The notes: generated by a model not told the origin, from the letters alone. A stretch of 64,000 bases of DNA from Nocardia paucivorans NBRC 100373 (GCF_000308675.1 NZ_BAGE01000128.1:80246-144245), one strand, 5' to 3'; shown: positions 54,870-64,000, counted from the first letter of the stretch. Program-made: numbers and translations.

Positions 54870-56087
54870 CGTGCCGCCGAAAGCCCCCTACGGGTCGGTG
54901 GTTCGAGGGCCATGACACTGCCCTCGGCATCGGCGGAGAGGTAGACGGTGTCGTCCGGACCGGCGGCGATCCCCGCGAACGGGCCCGCGAGTCCGGAGAA
55001 CGGGGAGCCTCACGCACCAGGATTCCCTGCGGAGCCTCCAGTCCGGCCACCACGGTGTCCACTTCGCTGCCGTCGAACGAGACGATCCGCCCGGCACCGG
55101 ACCCGGAAACCGGGACGGTTCCGGCCGGACCGAATGCCACGTCCATCGGAGCGTCGAGCCCGGAGGCCACGACCTCGATCCGGCCGGACAGCACCCGACC
55201 GGCGCCGAGCTCTGCGGTCACGATCGTCCGGTCCTCGGGCGCCGCCACATCGTGGAGTTGATCGAACCCTTCGGCCACGACCTCGGTTTCCGCGTCGGAC
55301 CCAGGGCGATCGTAGGAGATCTGCCCGGTGGAGGTGGTGCAGAGGAATTCTCCGGGCCGACGCAGTCGATGCCGCGTATATCGCCGGGGTACCGGCGCTG
55401 AAAAGCAAGGCGAGGGTCTGTGACCGACCGTCGCGCAGGGCGTAGAAGTATGCCCCGTCGGCGAGGTGGACCGTGCCGTCGTGCTCGACGGTCAGGTCCA
55501 GCGGCCACATCGGGTCGCCTTCCGGAACGGCCCGGGTGTCGCCGCCGGGAAGTATCTCGATGATCTCCCCGGTGAAACTCGATACGAACAGCCGGTCACC
55601 GACGAAGGTGCAGTTGTCCAGGCCGGGAGCCAACCGCGCCGGCACCTGCCGATCGCCGTCGCGTGGGTCCGTGCGCAATACCTCACCGGTCTGCACCTTG
55701 GTGGAGGTGATGAAGCCCGCGGAGTCGAACTCGACGGAGTCGGGCACGCCCAGATCACCCACCACCCATTCGGGTTCACCGCCATCGGGTCTATCCGCCA
55801 GATGTCGTTGGTCCCCATGACCGGTAGTAGAACAGCCCGTCGGCCCGACCTCCATGGCGTTGGGCATCGGCAGTTCCACGAGCCGCCCGCCGACGCGGCA
55901 TTCGTCGACGAACGGTCGGCCTCGATACACGGTGATGCCGTTGGAGCCGGGCAGATCGTCGCGGATCACCCGGGTGCTCCCGTCGGGCCGCGTACACCCA
56001 TCCGCGGCCGTATGCTCGGCACTTGCCAGGTCCACATCCGTGGTCGCAACCTGAGGACAGGGCCCGCACAGGTCGAAGGAGGAGGGG
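54870..56087 (-). pseudogene. SMP-30/ScyD-like beta-propeller gene with multiple frameshifts
   Basis: The protein can be followed on the minus strand only by changing frame at least four times. NGITVYRGRPFVDECRVGGRLVEL and NAMEVGP lie in one frame, DGLFYY in the second, MGTNDIWRIDP in the third, then DGGEPEWVVGDLGVPDSV to SSFTGEIIEILPGGD back in the first. Later GQISYDRPGSDAETEVVAEG and FGPAGTVPVSGSGAGRIVSF are again in another frame, and AGIAAGPDDTVYLSADAEGS closes it. The content fits SMP-30/ScyD-like six-bladed propellers. As written it is inactive. Several shifts can be repaired by adding one base, so assembly error is an alternative. Confidence 0.7.
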
Positions 56088-56088
56088 T

Positions 56089-56550
56089 ATGGACCACGCC
56101 GCGGAGCTGGGTGAGATCGCAAGCCGAAGCGGACTTCGGATCGCGGTTGCCGAATCGTTGACCTCGGGACAGATCGCGACCACCCTGGGCGCCACCTCCG
56201 GATCGGGGGAATGGTTCCGCGGAGCCCTCGTCGCCTACAGCCGAGAGGTCAAACACCGCGTGCTCGACGTGCCCCCCGGGCCGGTGGTCTCGGAACCGGC
56301 CGCACGTGCCATGGCGGCACATGTGCGGGAGCTCTTCGCGGCCACCCTCGCGATCGGGGTCACCGGTGCCGGGGGACCCGACGGACAGGACGGCGCGGAT
56401 CCGGGAACGGTGTGGTTCGCGATCGCCACCGAGGATTCGGTCCGCGCCTGGCAGCGGGTCTTCGGTGGAGAACCCACCGAAGTATTGGCGCAAACCGTCG
56501 ACCACGCCGTGGAATCGCTGCTCGCCGCCGCGCGGGAGTGCGCCCGGTGA
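56089..56550 (+). CDS. pncC: CinA C-terminal domain / nicotinamide-nucleotide amidase
   Basis: A 153-residue stand-alone CinA-C protein. IAVAESLTSGQIATTLGATSGSGEWFRGALVAYSREVKH and AIGVTGAGGPDGQDGADPGTVWFAI carry the conserved Ser-Thr-Gly and catalytic region. It deamidates NMN to NaMN in NAD recycling. GGAGGAGGGG lies just before ATG 56089. In mycobacteria the fused CinA is the commoner form; short PncC proteins are also widespread. Confidence 0.85.
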   Translation: MDHAAELGEIASRSGLRIAVAESLTSGQIATTLGATSGSGEWFRGALVAYSREVKHRVLDVPPGPVVSEPAARAMAAHVRELFAATLAIGVTGAGGPDGQDGADPGTVWFAIATEDSVRAWQRVFGGEPTEVLAQTVDHAVESLLAAARECAR

Positions 56551-57144
56551 GCGAATAGAGCGGTTACCGGCGCGCCGGCCGCAGATCCGAAGGACGCGTT
56601 CGGGAAGCGGGGGTCAACCGGTCCGAGGGCACAGGACTCCGGGGTCGCGAATCACCAGGGTGTGAATCGGATGCGGTCTCGACCGGGAATCATACGGACT
56701 GTCGGCGCAGAAAGGGGGACCTGTGCGATGGTCACCCCATGCATTCCGCGGCTGCGGATGTGCTGTTCGTCGGTCCGACGACCGCCGGACGAGGTCACGT
56801 TCGTTGCCGGGTTTCTGCACGAGGGCCGGGATATAGAGGAACACCGCAGGTTGCTCGAACTGATCGATAACCCCGTCGCGGCCGGTGGACATCGCGGCCG
56901 CCTGTGGACTCGGCCGCCGCAGTGTAGAGGCCGCTCACACCACCGTGGACCAGGCCAGAGCCCTGTGCGAACAGATGGGCCCATAGCCGCAAGTCGTCGT
57001 CGCCACCGAACCTTTTCGCTCCGACGGATACGGCCATCTCGTCCCCACTCGGCCTGTCGTGATGTCGGCCGATCGACCAACCGCGAGACTGTTGCTCGCG
57101 GCATCGGAGCAACTCGGTGCCCCCGACCCGGCGAAAGGCGCACG
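56551..57144. other. Region with decayed coding remnants
   Basis: Frames change too often for a gene, but pieces look coding on the plus strand: EVTFVAGFLHEGRDIEEHRRLLELI near 56800, and HTTVDQARALCEQMG followed after a stop by VVVATEPFRSDGYGHLV near 56940-57050. These suggest remains of one or two inactivated genes upstream of the lipase. Family not recognised. Confidence 0.35.
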
Positions 57145-58287
57145 ATGTGGAAACAGAGCATGGCCGTGACCGCCGCCCTGCTCACCGTGGCGGCGAGCTT
57201 GAACCTGTGCACCGGTGTCGCGGTGGCGGACCCGGCGACCGGCGTCGTCGAATCCGTAGGACCGCTCGCGGAACCGGCCGTCCTACCGGGATCGGCGAGA
57301 GCCGAACGGATGCTGTACACGACCACCACGGTCCGTGAGGAACCGACCGTTGCCAGTGCCGCCGTGTACCTTCCTCCCGGTACGCCCCCGCCCGGCGGTT
57401 GGCCCATCATCGCCTGGGCGCACGGCACCGTCGGACTCGGTGACTCCTGCGCCTACAGTGTGGGCGGCCCCAGCGCGGTCCAACGGGACTGGACGTATCT
57501 GGGAACCTGGCTGAACCAGGGATACGCGATCGTCGCCGCCGACTACGCGGGTCTGGGTACCCCCGGCGAGCATCCGTATCTCAACGGAGTCGTGGAGGCA
57601 CACAATGTCGTCGACGCGGTACGGGCAGCGACCCGACACTATTCGGAATTGTCGAACAAGTGGGTGGTGGTCGGACAGTCCCAGGGCGGCGGTGCGGCGG
57701 TCACCACCGCCCGCTACGCCACCGAATTCGGCGGCCCGGAACTGGACTATCGCGGTGCGGTGGGCACCGGTGTCCCCGCCTACCTCGAGGACATCTTCGT
57801 CCTGCTGGGACCGGGCGTGCCGCCGGTGCAGTTGGGACCCCACACCACCGCGTACACCCTGTACTTCCTCAACGGCCTGCGCACCACCTATCCCGAGCTG
57901 AACCTCGAGTCCTTCCTCACCGATGTGGGACGGTACTGGCTGGAGCGAGCCCGCACCGAGTGTCTGCTGTCGCTCGCTGACGAGGTGACGGCGCGGGACG
58001 TGGCGATCGGTGATCTCTTCGCCCGACCACTGGCGCAGATCCCGGGTCTGCACGAGCTGCTCACCCGCTATACGGGCCTTCCCGAGTCCGGTTACGACCG
58101 GCCGCTCTTCCTCGGACAAGGCCTATTCGATACCGATGTGGTGACACCGGAAACATTGCGGTTCGCCGCGGTGCTGACGGCGAACCGACAGCCGGTGACG
58201 GTACGGGTCTATCCCACCGATCACAGCGGGGCGGTGAATGCTTCGCTACCCGACTCACTGCGTTTCGTCCACGGTCTGTTCACATGA
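57145..58287 (+). CDS. Secreted lipase (Lip-family triacylglycerol lipase)
   Basis: A 380-residue exported alpha/beta hydrolase. Signal peptide MWKQSMAVTAALLTVAASLNLCTGVAVA. Mature hallmark sequences are WAHGTVGLGDSCAYS (oxyanion loop), GYAIVAADYAGLGTPGEHPY and the nucleophile elbow GQSQGG (Ser179). C-terminal PTDHSGAVNASLPDSLRFVHGLF supplies the His. These are features of the LIP family of nocardial, mycobacterial and fungal lipases. It acts outside the cell on triacylglycerols or esters. ATG 57145. Confidence 0.9.
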   Translation: MWKQSMAVTAALLTVAASLNLCTGVAVADPATGVVESVGPLAEPAVLPGSARAERMLYTTTTVREEPTVASAAVYLPPGTPPPGGWPIIAWAHGTVGLGDSCAYSVGGPSAVQRDWTYLGTWLNQGYAIVAADYAGLGTPGEHPYLNGVVEAHNVVDAVRAATRHYSELSNKWVVVGQSQGGGAAVTTARYATEFGGPELDYRGAVGTGVPAYLEDIFVLLGPGVPPVQLGPHTTAYTLYFLNGLRTTYPELNLESFLTDVGRYWLERARTECLLSLADEVTARDVAIGDLFARPLAQIPGLHELLTRYTGLPESGYDRPLFLGQGLFDTDVVTPETLRFAAVLTANRQPVTVRVYPTDHSGAVNASLPDSLRFVHGLFT

Positions 58288-59048
58288 GCACGCCGCCGCC
58301 GGGGCGAAACCGGGGGCGGCCGTCGATATGGGGGCGCCGTCCCCAGTTGTCGGACCGCGATCTCAACAGTTCGACGGTGCGGGGTCACCGCGGAAACGCC
58401 CCTCGAGCCACAGCGCGACCGTGGGAACACCGAAAACCGCCGCAGAATATGTTCCGGCGTCATCGTCACTTCCGCTGCACCGGCCCACCGGAAGCGCAGT
58501 AGCGTCGGTCCGCGACGGGAATACCCAGCCAAGGTAACCCGGATGCGCTTGAGCCTCGGACTGGCCGCCCTCGTGGCCGGAATCCCGTCCAGGGTGATCT
58601 GTCTTCTGTGCCGGGTCACGTCGAAGGAGAAGGTCGGACCGAGGTGGTCGGGAGAAACCGCACTCCACCCGCGGGCCGATGCGGTGTTCGATGCGAGGAT
58701 CTCACGGGCTTGCAGAAGCAGAACTGGCACGGTGTTGCAGAGCTGTTGAGAGACCGTGCATCTGGTGCCGAGACTGTTGATGATGCGTTGATAGGACAGT
58801 GGCGCCGGAAAACATCGCCGACGGCAGTATGGGCCGGATATCTCGAAATCGAGAGGGGGTCGAATAAAAACTTGGTCACCTGCCTATCGGGCGGTTTCAC
58901 CTACTGCAACGAGTGAGTTTAATTCCCAAGCAAATCAAGCTATTTCGGTCCGTTGGCCGTGTTCGAGCATCATCGACGGGTGGATTGGTCGGATCATCGA
59001 AGCGGCCGAGGGTCGGGTTGGGACACTCGGCCGCTGGCCGGTGAACGG
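58288..59048. other. 761-bp gap without a recognised gene
   Basis: The gap separates the lipase from the 3' end of the acyl-CoA oxidase-like gene. No frame has both a ribosome binding site and protein-like content. The last 150 bases (58880-59030) are A+T-richer than the surroundings. Nothing further is seen. Confidence 0.4.
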
Positions 59049-60875
59049 TTACTGGGAAGCGGCCTCTCGAAGGTCGCCCCAGTTGGCATATGAAATCCAA
59101 GCGGGGATGTAGTCAGGTGAGAAGAGCGGCGCGGGCAGAGGCGGGATCTGGAATGCGTCGACCAGGAGGAGTAGATGTTTCGCGAGTACTGATTGATGGT
59201 GACTCAATAGTTCACTTAACGTACCGGCACGCTCGGGTGTGATGAGTTGGTGCGCCACGTACCACAGACCATGTTGTTTGATGCGGTCGAGGGCATACGC
59301 TTGCGCTGCGGACAGAAGTACTTCCCGTGTGAACTGATCGTTGGTCTCGAGAGCAGCGATGAAAAGCGCTGTCGTGGCGAGTCTTTCCGCCGTTGTGGTG
59401 GTCAGTTCGATAATGGCCGAGTCCGGTCCCTGCACGGCACCGGCAACCGTGTGATCGCCGGCGTTCAGGCCGTCGGCGATAATGCGTTCTCGACGCACGA
59501 GTAGATCGATGTACCAGGGAAGTTCTTGAGGGGTTCTGGGCAGGCGCAACGCCGTGAGATCCACACCGACCTTCCCGGCGGTGATCTGCAGGATCTGGTT
59601 CTCGCCTTCGGCGGTGATGATCGCTTCCAGGTTGCCGATCCAATCGACAATGTAGTTGTTACGCAGAATTCCTTGGCTCGCCGCCCGCCACCGACATATC
59701 GTCAGTACGTTGTGAGCGGTGTAGGACAACAGCGGTTTGGCGAGCATTGCCCACACCGGCCGCTCGGCCCCCATCGCGGATTGGGCGAGCATGTCCCGGA
59801 TACGTCTGCCCAGGATACTGGTGGCATACACCGCAGCCACCGCCGGTGCGAGGTCTTGGTGCACGGCGTCTCGATCGGCCATCGATGTTCCGGAGCCGGA
59901 CCGACGCTGGGGTATGTAGTTCGCCAATGCGGCGAGTGCCGCACGGGCGCTAGAGATCGCCGCATTGGCCAAGTCCAAACGGCCGTCTCCGAGGACACCG
60001 ATCGCCTGGTGGAATCGGCGACTTGGCGGTAGATCGCATTCGAAGCGCCCGTCTTCGGTCATGCGTGCCCAGTTGCCACCGAGCAGCGCTTCGCGCGGCA
60101 ACCAGACCCGATTGAACCGGATCATGGCATGGTCCATGGGGGCGGATGTCTTGTCGGGAAGGCGCACCACTTCAACCCCCTCGGCCAAACCCTGTGGTGT
60201 TCGCAGTCGGAGGAGGAAGAGCAGAATTCCTTCGTCGCGTCCTTCGACGATCAGTCGTGCGGTGACCACCGTGATCTTCGGAGTGGATGGATCAGCAACA
60301 TTCGGCATGAACTTGACCGCCCCCGCTGCGGGGGTGTTCAACCAGAATCCAGCCTTTCCGTCCTTGCCGTTCGGATCCCATGTCGCGGTGGTTTGGTGAT
60401 CGTTTCCATTGGTTCCCGCCAGTTCGGTCAACATCAGAACGCCTAAGGCGGCACCGGTATCCAGATCGGCAAGACACTCCTGCTGGTAGGCCGAGCCGTC
60501 GCCGTGGGCTCGAATTGCGCCGATGCAGAGGTCGAAGTGCCCGGTCAGTACCAGTAACAGGCGAGGTGCGGCGACTTGCGACCAGTCACAGAGTGCACCA
60601 CGCAGTTGGGGATCGGCGGCTATCTCGCGGGCCGGTAGTCCCAGCGATTTGATCGCCGCACGCAATAATCCCGGTGCGCGTCCGCTTTCCACGCTATGTG
60701 ATATCCCGGGCTCCGGTATATCACCCAGCTCGGTAACGATATCGCGTACTCGGGTATGCAATGCCACGTGGTCCCCGAAGATCGCCTCCCGCAACGCTTG
60801 CGGGGTGGCGGCGGTGGGTTCGGGTCGATACGAAGGTTCGACTCCGGAAGCATGTGAAATTGTCATTGCGCTCAC
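59049..60875 (-). CDS. Acyl-CoA oxidase/dehydrogenase-like flavoprotein
   Basis: A 608-residue protein with the acyl-CoA oxidase layout: N-terminal helical domain, LGVLMLTELAGTNGNDHQTTATWDP as the FAD/substrate region, SAPMDHAMIRFNRVWLPREALLGG in the beta domain, and a long C-terminal helical domain. The ACOX-like length (about 600, against 380 for dehydrogenases) suggests oxidase-type chemistry. The ORF start at 60875 (GTG) and ATG 60866 are three codons apart. It lies 98 bases downstream of the P450 gene on the same strand, so they may act together on an acyl or lipid-derived substrate. FAD-binding residues were not individually verified. Confidence 0.75.
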   Translation of the reverse strand: MSAMTISHASGVEPSYRPEPTAATPQALREAIFGDHVALHTRVRDIVTELGDIPEPGISHSVESGRAPGLLRAAIKSLGLPAREIAADPQLRGALCDWSQVAAPRLLLVLTGHFDLCIGAIRAHGDGSAYQQECLADLDTGAALGVLMLTELAGTNGNDHQTTATWDPNGKDGKAGFWLNTPAAGAVKFMPNVADPSTPKITVVTARLIVEGRDEGILLFLLRLRTPQGLAEGVEVVRLPDKTSAPMDHAMIRFNRVWLPREALLGGNWARMTEDGRFECDLPPSRRFHQAIGVLGDGRLDLANAAISSARAALAALANYIPQRRSGSGTSMADRDAVHQDLAPAVAAVYATSILGRRIRDMLAQSAMGAERPVWAMLAKPLLSYTAHNVLTICRWRAASQGILRNNYIVDWIGNLEAIITAEGENQILQITAGKVGVDLTALRLPRTPQELPWYIDLLVRRERIIADGLNAGDHTVAGAVQGPDSAIIELTTTTAERLATTALFIAALETNDQFTREVLLSAAQAYALDRIKQHGLWYVAHQLITPERAGTLSELLSHHQSVLAKHLLLLVDAFQIPPLPAPLFSPDYIPAWISYANWGDLREAASQ

Positions 60876-60973
60876 TCACTACCTGTGCCTGGGCACCAGC
60901 CGTTCGCCCGATGCCCAGGTGTTGTTTCTTCTTCGTTGGCTGCGTCGTGACTTCGTTGTCACGCGCTTGTGGA

Positions 60974-62221
60974 TTACTCGATGACCGGCAAAGGTGGTCC
61001 CGCGGGGAATACGACCGGTAGCGCCGCCAAGGCGCGATGGAATGGCCCCGGCCGCCATTTCAATTGGTCGGCAGGAATCGCGAGTTTGACCTCCGGCAAA
61101 GCGTCGAACAGCTGGTCGATGGCGTCCTGGGCGATCAGGTATGCGGCTCGCTGAGCCCCTTCCGGGCAGGTGTGCGGGCCGGTTCCCCAGGCGAGATTCC
61201 AGCCGCCGCCGGAATACTCGCCGGTACTGATCTCCGGGCTGTTTGTGCAGGCTGCCATGCTCGTGATGACCGGCTGGTCGGCGGGCAGCCAGACATTGTC
61301 GACTACGACGGGCTGACGCGGATAGGTGATGCAGTAATTCGCCAACGGCGGGTCGGTGGCCAGCACTTCGTCCAGCGCGGCGGTGGTCGGCAGGTGCCGC
61401 CCGTTCTCGTTGCTCATGTAGCGTTGATCGGACATCATCAACAGCAGTGTGTTGGCGATAAGGTTCTGCGGGATTTCGGAGCCAGCCGAGTAGCAGGTCA
61501 CCAACTGATGACCCATCTCCCAATCGGACAGTTTGGCCGGGTGTTGAACCAGCCGGGTCGCGACATCGTCACCGGGTTCGGCGCGTTTGAGCTTGGTAAG
61601 CTCCAGAAAGGCCTCGTCGAACATCTGGTTGACCTTCGCGGTGCCCACGCCTTCGAACAAGGCGGCGGATGCTGCGGCGACCCGCTCTCCGATATGCGCC
61701 GGACACCCGATGATCTCGTTGAGCACGGTGAAGGCCAAGGGCATCGCATACTGGTTCAGCAGATCTGCTTCCCCATCCTCGATGAATCCGTTGATGATCT
61801 GGATGGCGATTCGCTCGATCGTCTTCCGCAGCTGAATGAGATCCACCTTGTTAAGGGAATCATTGGTGGCGGTGCGATAGCGAGCATGCTCAGGTCCGTT
61901 GTTACGCAACGCATTAGGTCGCCATTCGATCATCGGCATAATCGGAAGATCGTTGGGCACAGTCTGTTGCCAGGGGCGGGGATCGGCCGAGAAACGGTCG
62001 GGATCGCCGAGAATCCGTACAGCCGCGTGGTAGCCGATCACCAGTGTTGCGTTGATGCCCGGCGCAATCTCGACCGGCACCAGGGAGCCGTATCGGTCTC
62101 GCATCTCACGGTAGAATCGATGGGGGTCGGCGGCGAACTCGTCGGTGTAGATGGGGATCCGGGGGCCGACATCCTCGATGAACACAGCCGGTGTGTTCGG
62201 ATTGGTGGTGGTGGGCGGCAT
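60974..62221 (-). CDS. Cytochrome P450 with atypical ExxR and I-helix motifs (CYP157-like)
   Basis: A 415-residue P450. The heme-thiolate loop WNLAWGTGPHTCPEG has Cys352. The K-helix reads LDEVLATDPPLAN, without the Arg of ExxR. The I-helix reads CYSAGSEIPQNLIANT, with the acidic residue but not the usual Thr. WRPGPFHRALAALPVVF closes the protein. Streptomyces CYP157 proteins (often in conservons) also lack ExxR and share these traits. Such enzymes bind heme but their substrates are largely unknown. ATG 62221 follows CAGGGTGCAGCAG. The acyl-CoA oxidase-like gene is downstream on the same strand. Confidence 0.8.
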   Translation of the reverse strand: MPPTTTNPNTPAVFIEDVGPRIPIYTDEFAADPHRFYREMRDRYGSLVPVEIAPGINATLVIGYHAAVRILGDPDRFSADPRPWQQTVPNDLPIMPMIEWRPNALRNNGPEHARYRTATNDSLNKVDLIQLRKTIERIAIQIINGFIEDGEADLLNQYAMPLAFTVLNEIIGCPAHIGERVAAASAALFEGVGTAKVNQMFDEAFLELTKLKRAEPGDDVATRLVQHPAKLSDWEMGHQLVTCYSAGSEIPQNLIANTLLLMMSDQRYMSNENGRHLPTTAALDEVLATDPPLANYCITYPRQPVVVDNVWLPADQPVITSMAACTNSPEISTGEYSGGGWNLAWGTGPHTCPEGAQRAAYLIAQDAIDQLFDALPEVKLAIPADQLKWRPGPFHRALAALPVVFPAGPPLPVIE

Positions 62222-63371
62222 CTGCTGCACCCTGGGAACTCCTAACTGAGAGAAAATAATGGCGAGGGGGGAACACGACGAATAACGCTGCAGGCCAGCC
62301 GATATTGTAGAGAGCCGACCGTCGATCGGGTATCCGGCCGTCCGGCGAAGAGATGATGTCTCGACGCCTTGGGATCTCCAGAATCGGTTGCACCGAGCGT
62401 GGTTGTGCGCTGTGATGGTGCCACGCCGCGACCGTGTCGTCGAAATTGTCGGAAGTATCGCGGTCTGCGGTGTTCCCAGCTGTAAGGCGCGGTCTCTCAC
62501 CCGCCGTCATCCGAGAGCCTCACGGTCTCCATGGGTGTGTGGAGGGAGCAGCCTTACAGCCCGAAAGCGAAAGAAGGTGCGCTTTCGGTGGGATATGGAC
62601 AAAGCTCTCCCTCCGGTCGGGATCGCGATCGAACTTCTTCGCATGTGGCCCTGGTGGTGCGGTTGCCCGACTCCCGGCCGCACCCCTTCGTGGTGCGCCA
62701 AAGGTGTTCGATCGTAATAGGTTTGGGCACCGCGGAATATTGTACTCACGCTGTGTCGTAGTCGCAGTCGGACCGTTACCTACCCTTTGGTAGCAATGAT
62801 GGGGTGTCTGAGACGCGCCCATCTGTTGTAGCGCAGTCGAATTGCTCGGATTCGTCGACCGTCGGAGCATGCAGGCGGCGCGCCATGGTGAACTCCCTCG
62901 AACTGTCAAGAAACAGATGAGTGCACGTCTTCCGTCGAAGTGGTCGTCGGTCCGTGACTATGGAGATATCCGGAAACTTGTTCGGTTGGTTGACAGTCGG
63001 ACACTGTGGTGCCCGCGCCAGTCTAGCAACAATCACAGGAATATGAAGTGTATAGGCTTGTTTCGCTTCTGGCGACGGCATCACCTGCAAGGGAGCGACA
63101 GGCGACAACGGCTGGGCCGTAACAGACCAGCACCTGAACGGTGGGCAGGGACTTGCTGGTTATCTATCCGGTTCGGTGCGTACCGCGCTGATCAGCGCAT
63201 CGCTGGCCCGTAATATTTTAGCCCCTCACGCGCCGGGACGATTTCGCCCCCGGCGAGGTGTTTCGAGGGCGAGTCGAAACCAGGGCAAATGGCTCCGCCG
63301 CCTTCCCGACACGCGACATGGCCGGAGATTTCTGCGGGTCCGTCCGCGGGCCATCGTAGGCTCGTCAGGCC
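62222..63371. other. Promoter and possible small-gene region upstream of the P450
   Basis: 1.1 kb without a long gene, between divergent genes. It contains the small minus-strand ORF at 62776-62886 and otherwise only shadow frames. No tRNA, no strong inverted repeat and no further ORF with a good ribosome binding site was found. Confidence 0.4.
62776..62886 (-). CDS. Candidate 36-residue peptide upstream of the P450 gene
   Basis: A short ORF whose ATG at 62886 is preceded by GAGGGAGTTCACC, a strong ribosome binding site, with TTGACA a little further upstream. The peptide starts MARRLHAPTVDESEQFD and ends DTPSLLPKGR. It has one Cys, is acidic in the middle and has no signal peptide. It reads toward the P450 and acyl-CoA oxidase-like genes, 555 bases away. 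It could be a small regulator, a precursor peptide or a spurious ORF; the ribosome binding site is the only positive evidence. Confidence 0.35.
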   Translation of the reverse strand: MARRLHAPTVDESEQFDCATTDGRVSDTPSLLPKGR

Positions 63372-63403
63372 CCCTTGTGTCCAAGATCCCTTGTGTCCAA
63401 GAT
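63372..63403. repeat. Perfect tandem duplication, 16-bp unit twice
   Basis: CCCTTGTGTCCAAGAT occurs at 63372-63387 and 63388-63403, directly before the ribosome binding site (GGAG at 63406) of the methyltransferase gene. It may be a promoter/leader duplication or regulator binding site. The repeat is exact. Confidence 0.9.
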
Positions 63404-63414
63404 ATGGAGCCGCA

Positions 63415-64000
63415 ATGCTCTCCGATCGAAGGCATGTGCCGACGCGGGTCGTTGTGCGCGCGGTGGAATGTTTACGCGACACGCTGGCCGGAGTCCATCG
63501 GCGGCTGGTGCCGGGCCATCTGGCGTTGATGGAGACGGTCGCCGCGGGCTGGCTGACCCAGGCGATCCACGCGGCCGCTGTGCTGGATATCGCGGGAGCG
63601 CTCGCCGATGGGCCGCGGGACGGGACCGAACTCGCCCGTGCCGTCGGGGCGGATGAGGATGCGCTTCGTCGTCTGCTGCGCTTGTTGATCGGTCACGGTA
63701 TTTTCGCGCGTCGGCGGGACGGTCGTTACGTTCTCACGCCGATGGCGCAGGCATTGCGGGCGGATGCGTCGGTGTCGTTGCGGGACGCGGTGCTGTTCTA
63801 CGGATCGGCGACGCACCGTGATCACTGGACCCGTCTGGTGGACGCCGTGCGGACCGGCACCCCGACCGTCGATACCGCCCGGGGGGAGACGTTCTTCGAT
63901 CATTTGCGCACCGATCCCGAACTCGGTGGGATGTTCGACCGGGCCATGGCGAGTATTGATGGTCTGGGACAGAATGCGGTGCTCGCCGCCCACGATTTCA
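63415..64000 (+). CDS. O-methyltransferase, N-terminal part (runs off the right end)
   Basis: The frame is open from ATG 63415 to the edge of the window, 195 codons. ALMETVAAGWLTQAIHAAAVLDIAGAL and LARAVGADEDALRRLLRLLIGHGIFARR form the dimerisation/winged-helix domain of acetylserotonin-type (family 2) plant-like O-methyltransferases, common in actinobacterial natural product pathways. The SAM-binding half lies outside the window. GGAG precedes the ATG at five-base spacing. Divergent from the P450 gene; whether they share a pathway cannot be told here. Confidence 0.8.
   Translation, partial: MLSDRRHVPTRVVVRAVECLRDTLAGVHRRLVPGHLALMETVAAGWLTQAIHAAAVLDIAGALADGPRDGTELARAVGADEDALRRLLRLLIGHGIFARRRDGRYVLTPMAQALRADASVSLRDAVLFYGSATHRDHWTRLVDAVRTGTPTVDTARGETFFDHLRTDPELGGMFDRAMASIDGLGQNAVLAAHDF

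Noticed and set aside
61037..62245. 402-codon plus-strand frame opposite the P450
   Set aside because: Low-complexity Gly/Val/Asp shadow; the P450 reading has the heme-binding loop.

Overview
The window is high-GC actinobacterial DNA. GTG starts and 1- or 4-base gene overlaps are frequent. The gene set (hspX/pfkB-like pair, RsbW/STAS partner-switching proteins, lipoprotein penicillin-binding protein, Lip-family secreted lipase, spore-associated protein A-like secreted protein, P450) fits the Mycobacteriales, most likely Nocardia or a close relative. That placement is inference: no rRNA or other marker gene is present. No rRNA, tRNA, CRISPR array or complete insertion sequence was recognised.

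Layout. 1-6 kb: the end of an AhpD-like gene, an IS481-type transposase remnant, a membrane-fused iron-sulfur reductase preceded by a perfect 30-bp palindrome and followed by a PadR regulator, a frameshifted NACHT NTPase, and a secreted protein. 7-13.5 kb: the most interesting region, a compact operon preceded by an A+T-richer stretch. It starts with a 37-codon ORF with a strong ribosome binding site. Five genes follow, each overlapping the next by 1 or 4 bases: a methyltransferase-like protein, a stand-alone amino-acid adenylation enzyme with no carrier domain, an alpha-oxoamine synthase, an MFS exporter and a circularly permuted ATP-grasp ligase. I read this as an undescribed peptide-linked or amino-acid-derived natural product pathway. 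13.6-29.5 kb: an unknown protein with two DGHH-like motifs, a VOC protein, a membrane adenylate cyclase coupled to a CRP-type regulator, two secreted proteins, a fused alpha-beta glycyl-tRNA synthetase (unusual for this group), menC, a truncated propeller gene, pfkB and hsp20 (dormancy-like pair), a DUF89 protein and hypotheticals.

29.7-39.8 kb: a small P-loop kinase, a decayed transporter with an isolated A+T-rich palindrome, two tandem paralogues of unknown function ended by a strong hairpin, a TetR-controlled VOC/CMD pair, a beta-lactamase-family lipoprotein, a TRIC-type channel, a stress protein, a flavin monooxygenase and an ion permease. 40.1-45.1 kb: a signalling block with a receiver-PP2C phosphatase, CHASE3/HAMP histidine kinase and receiver in one overlapping operon, then a STAS antagonist and two RsbW-like ATPases, together a phosphorelay-to-partner-switching cascade. 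45.2-58.3 kb: a thioesterase, an amino-acid permease, small membrane proteins, a lipoprotein, an MFS carrier, a secreted SxxK protein beside a penicillin-binding lipoprotein, an SRPBCC protein, a heavily frameshifted propeller gene, PncC and a secreted lipase. 59-64 kb: an acyl-CoA oxidase-like enzyme and an atypical P450 on the minus strand, a second small ORF with a good ribosome binding site, and the start of an O-methyltransferase running off the right end.

Several genes (NACHT, propeller) are broken by what look like single-base losses. Either this strain carries decayed genes or the assembly has indel errors there.
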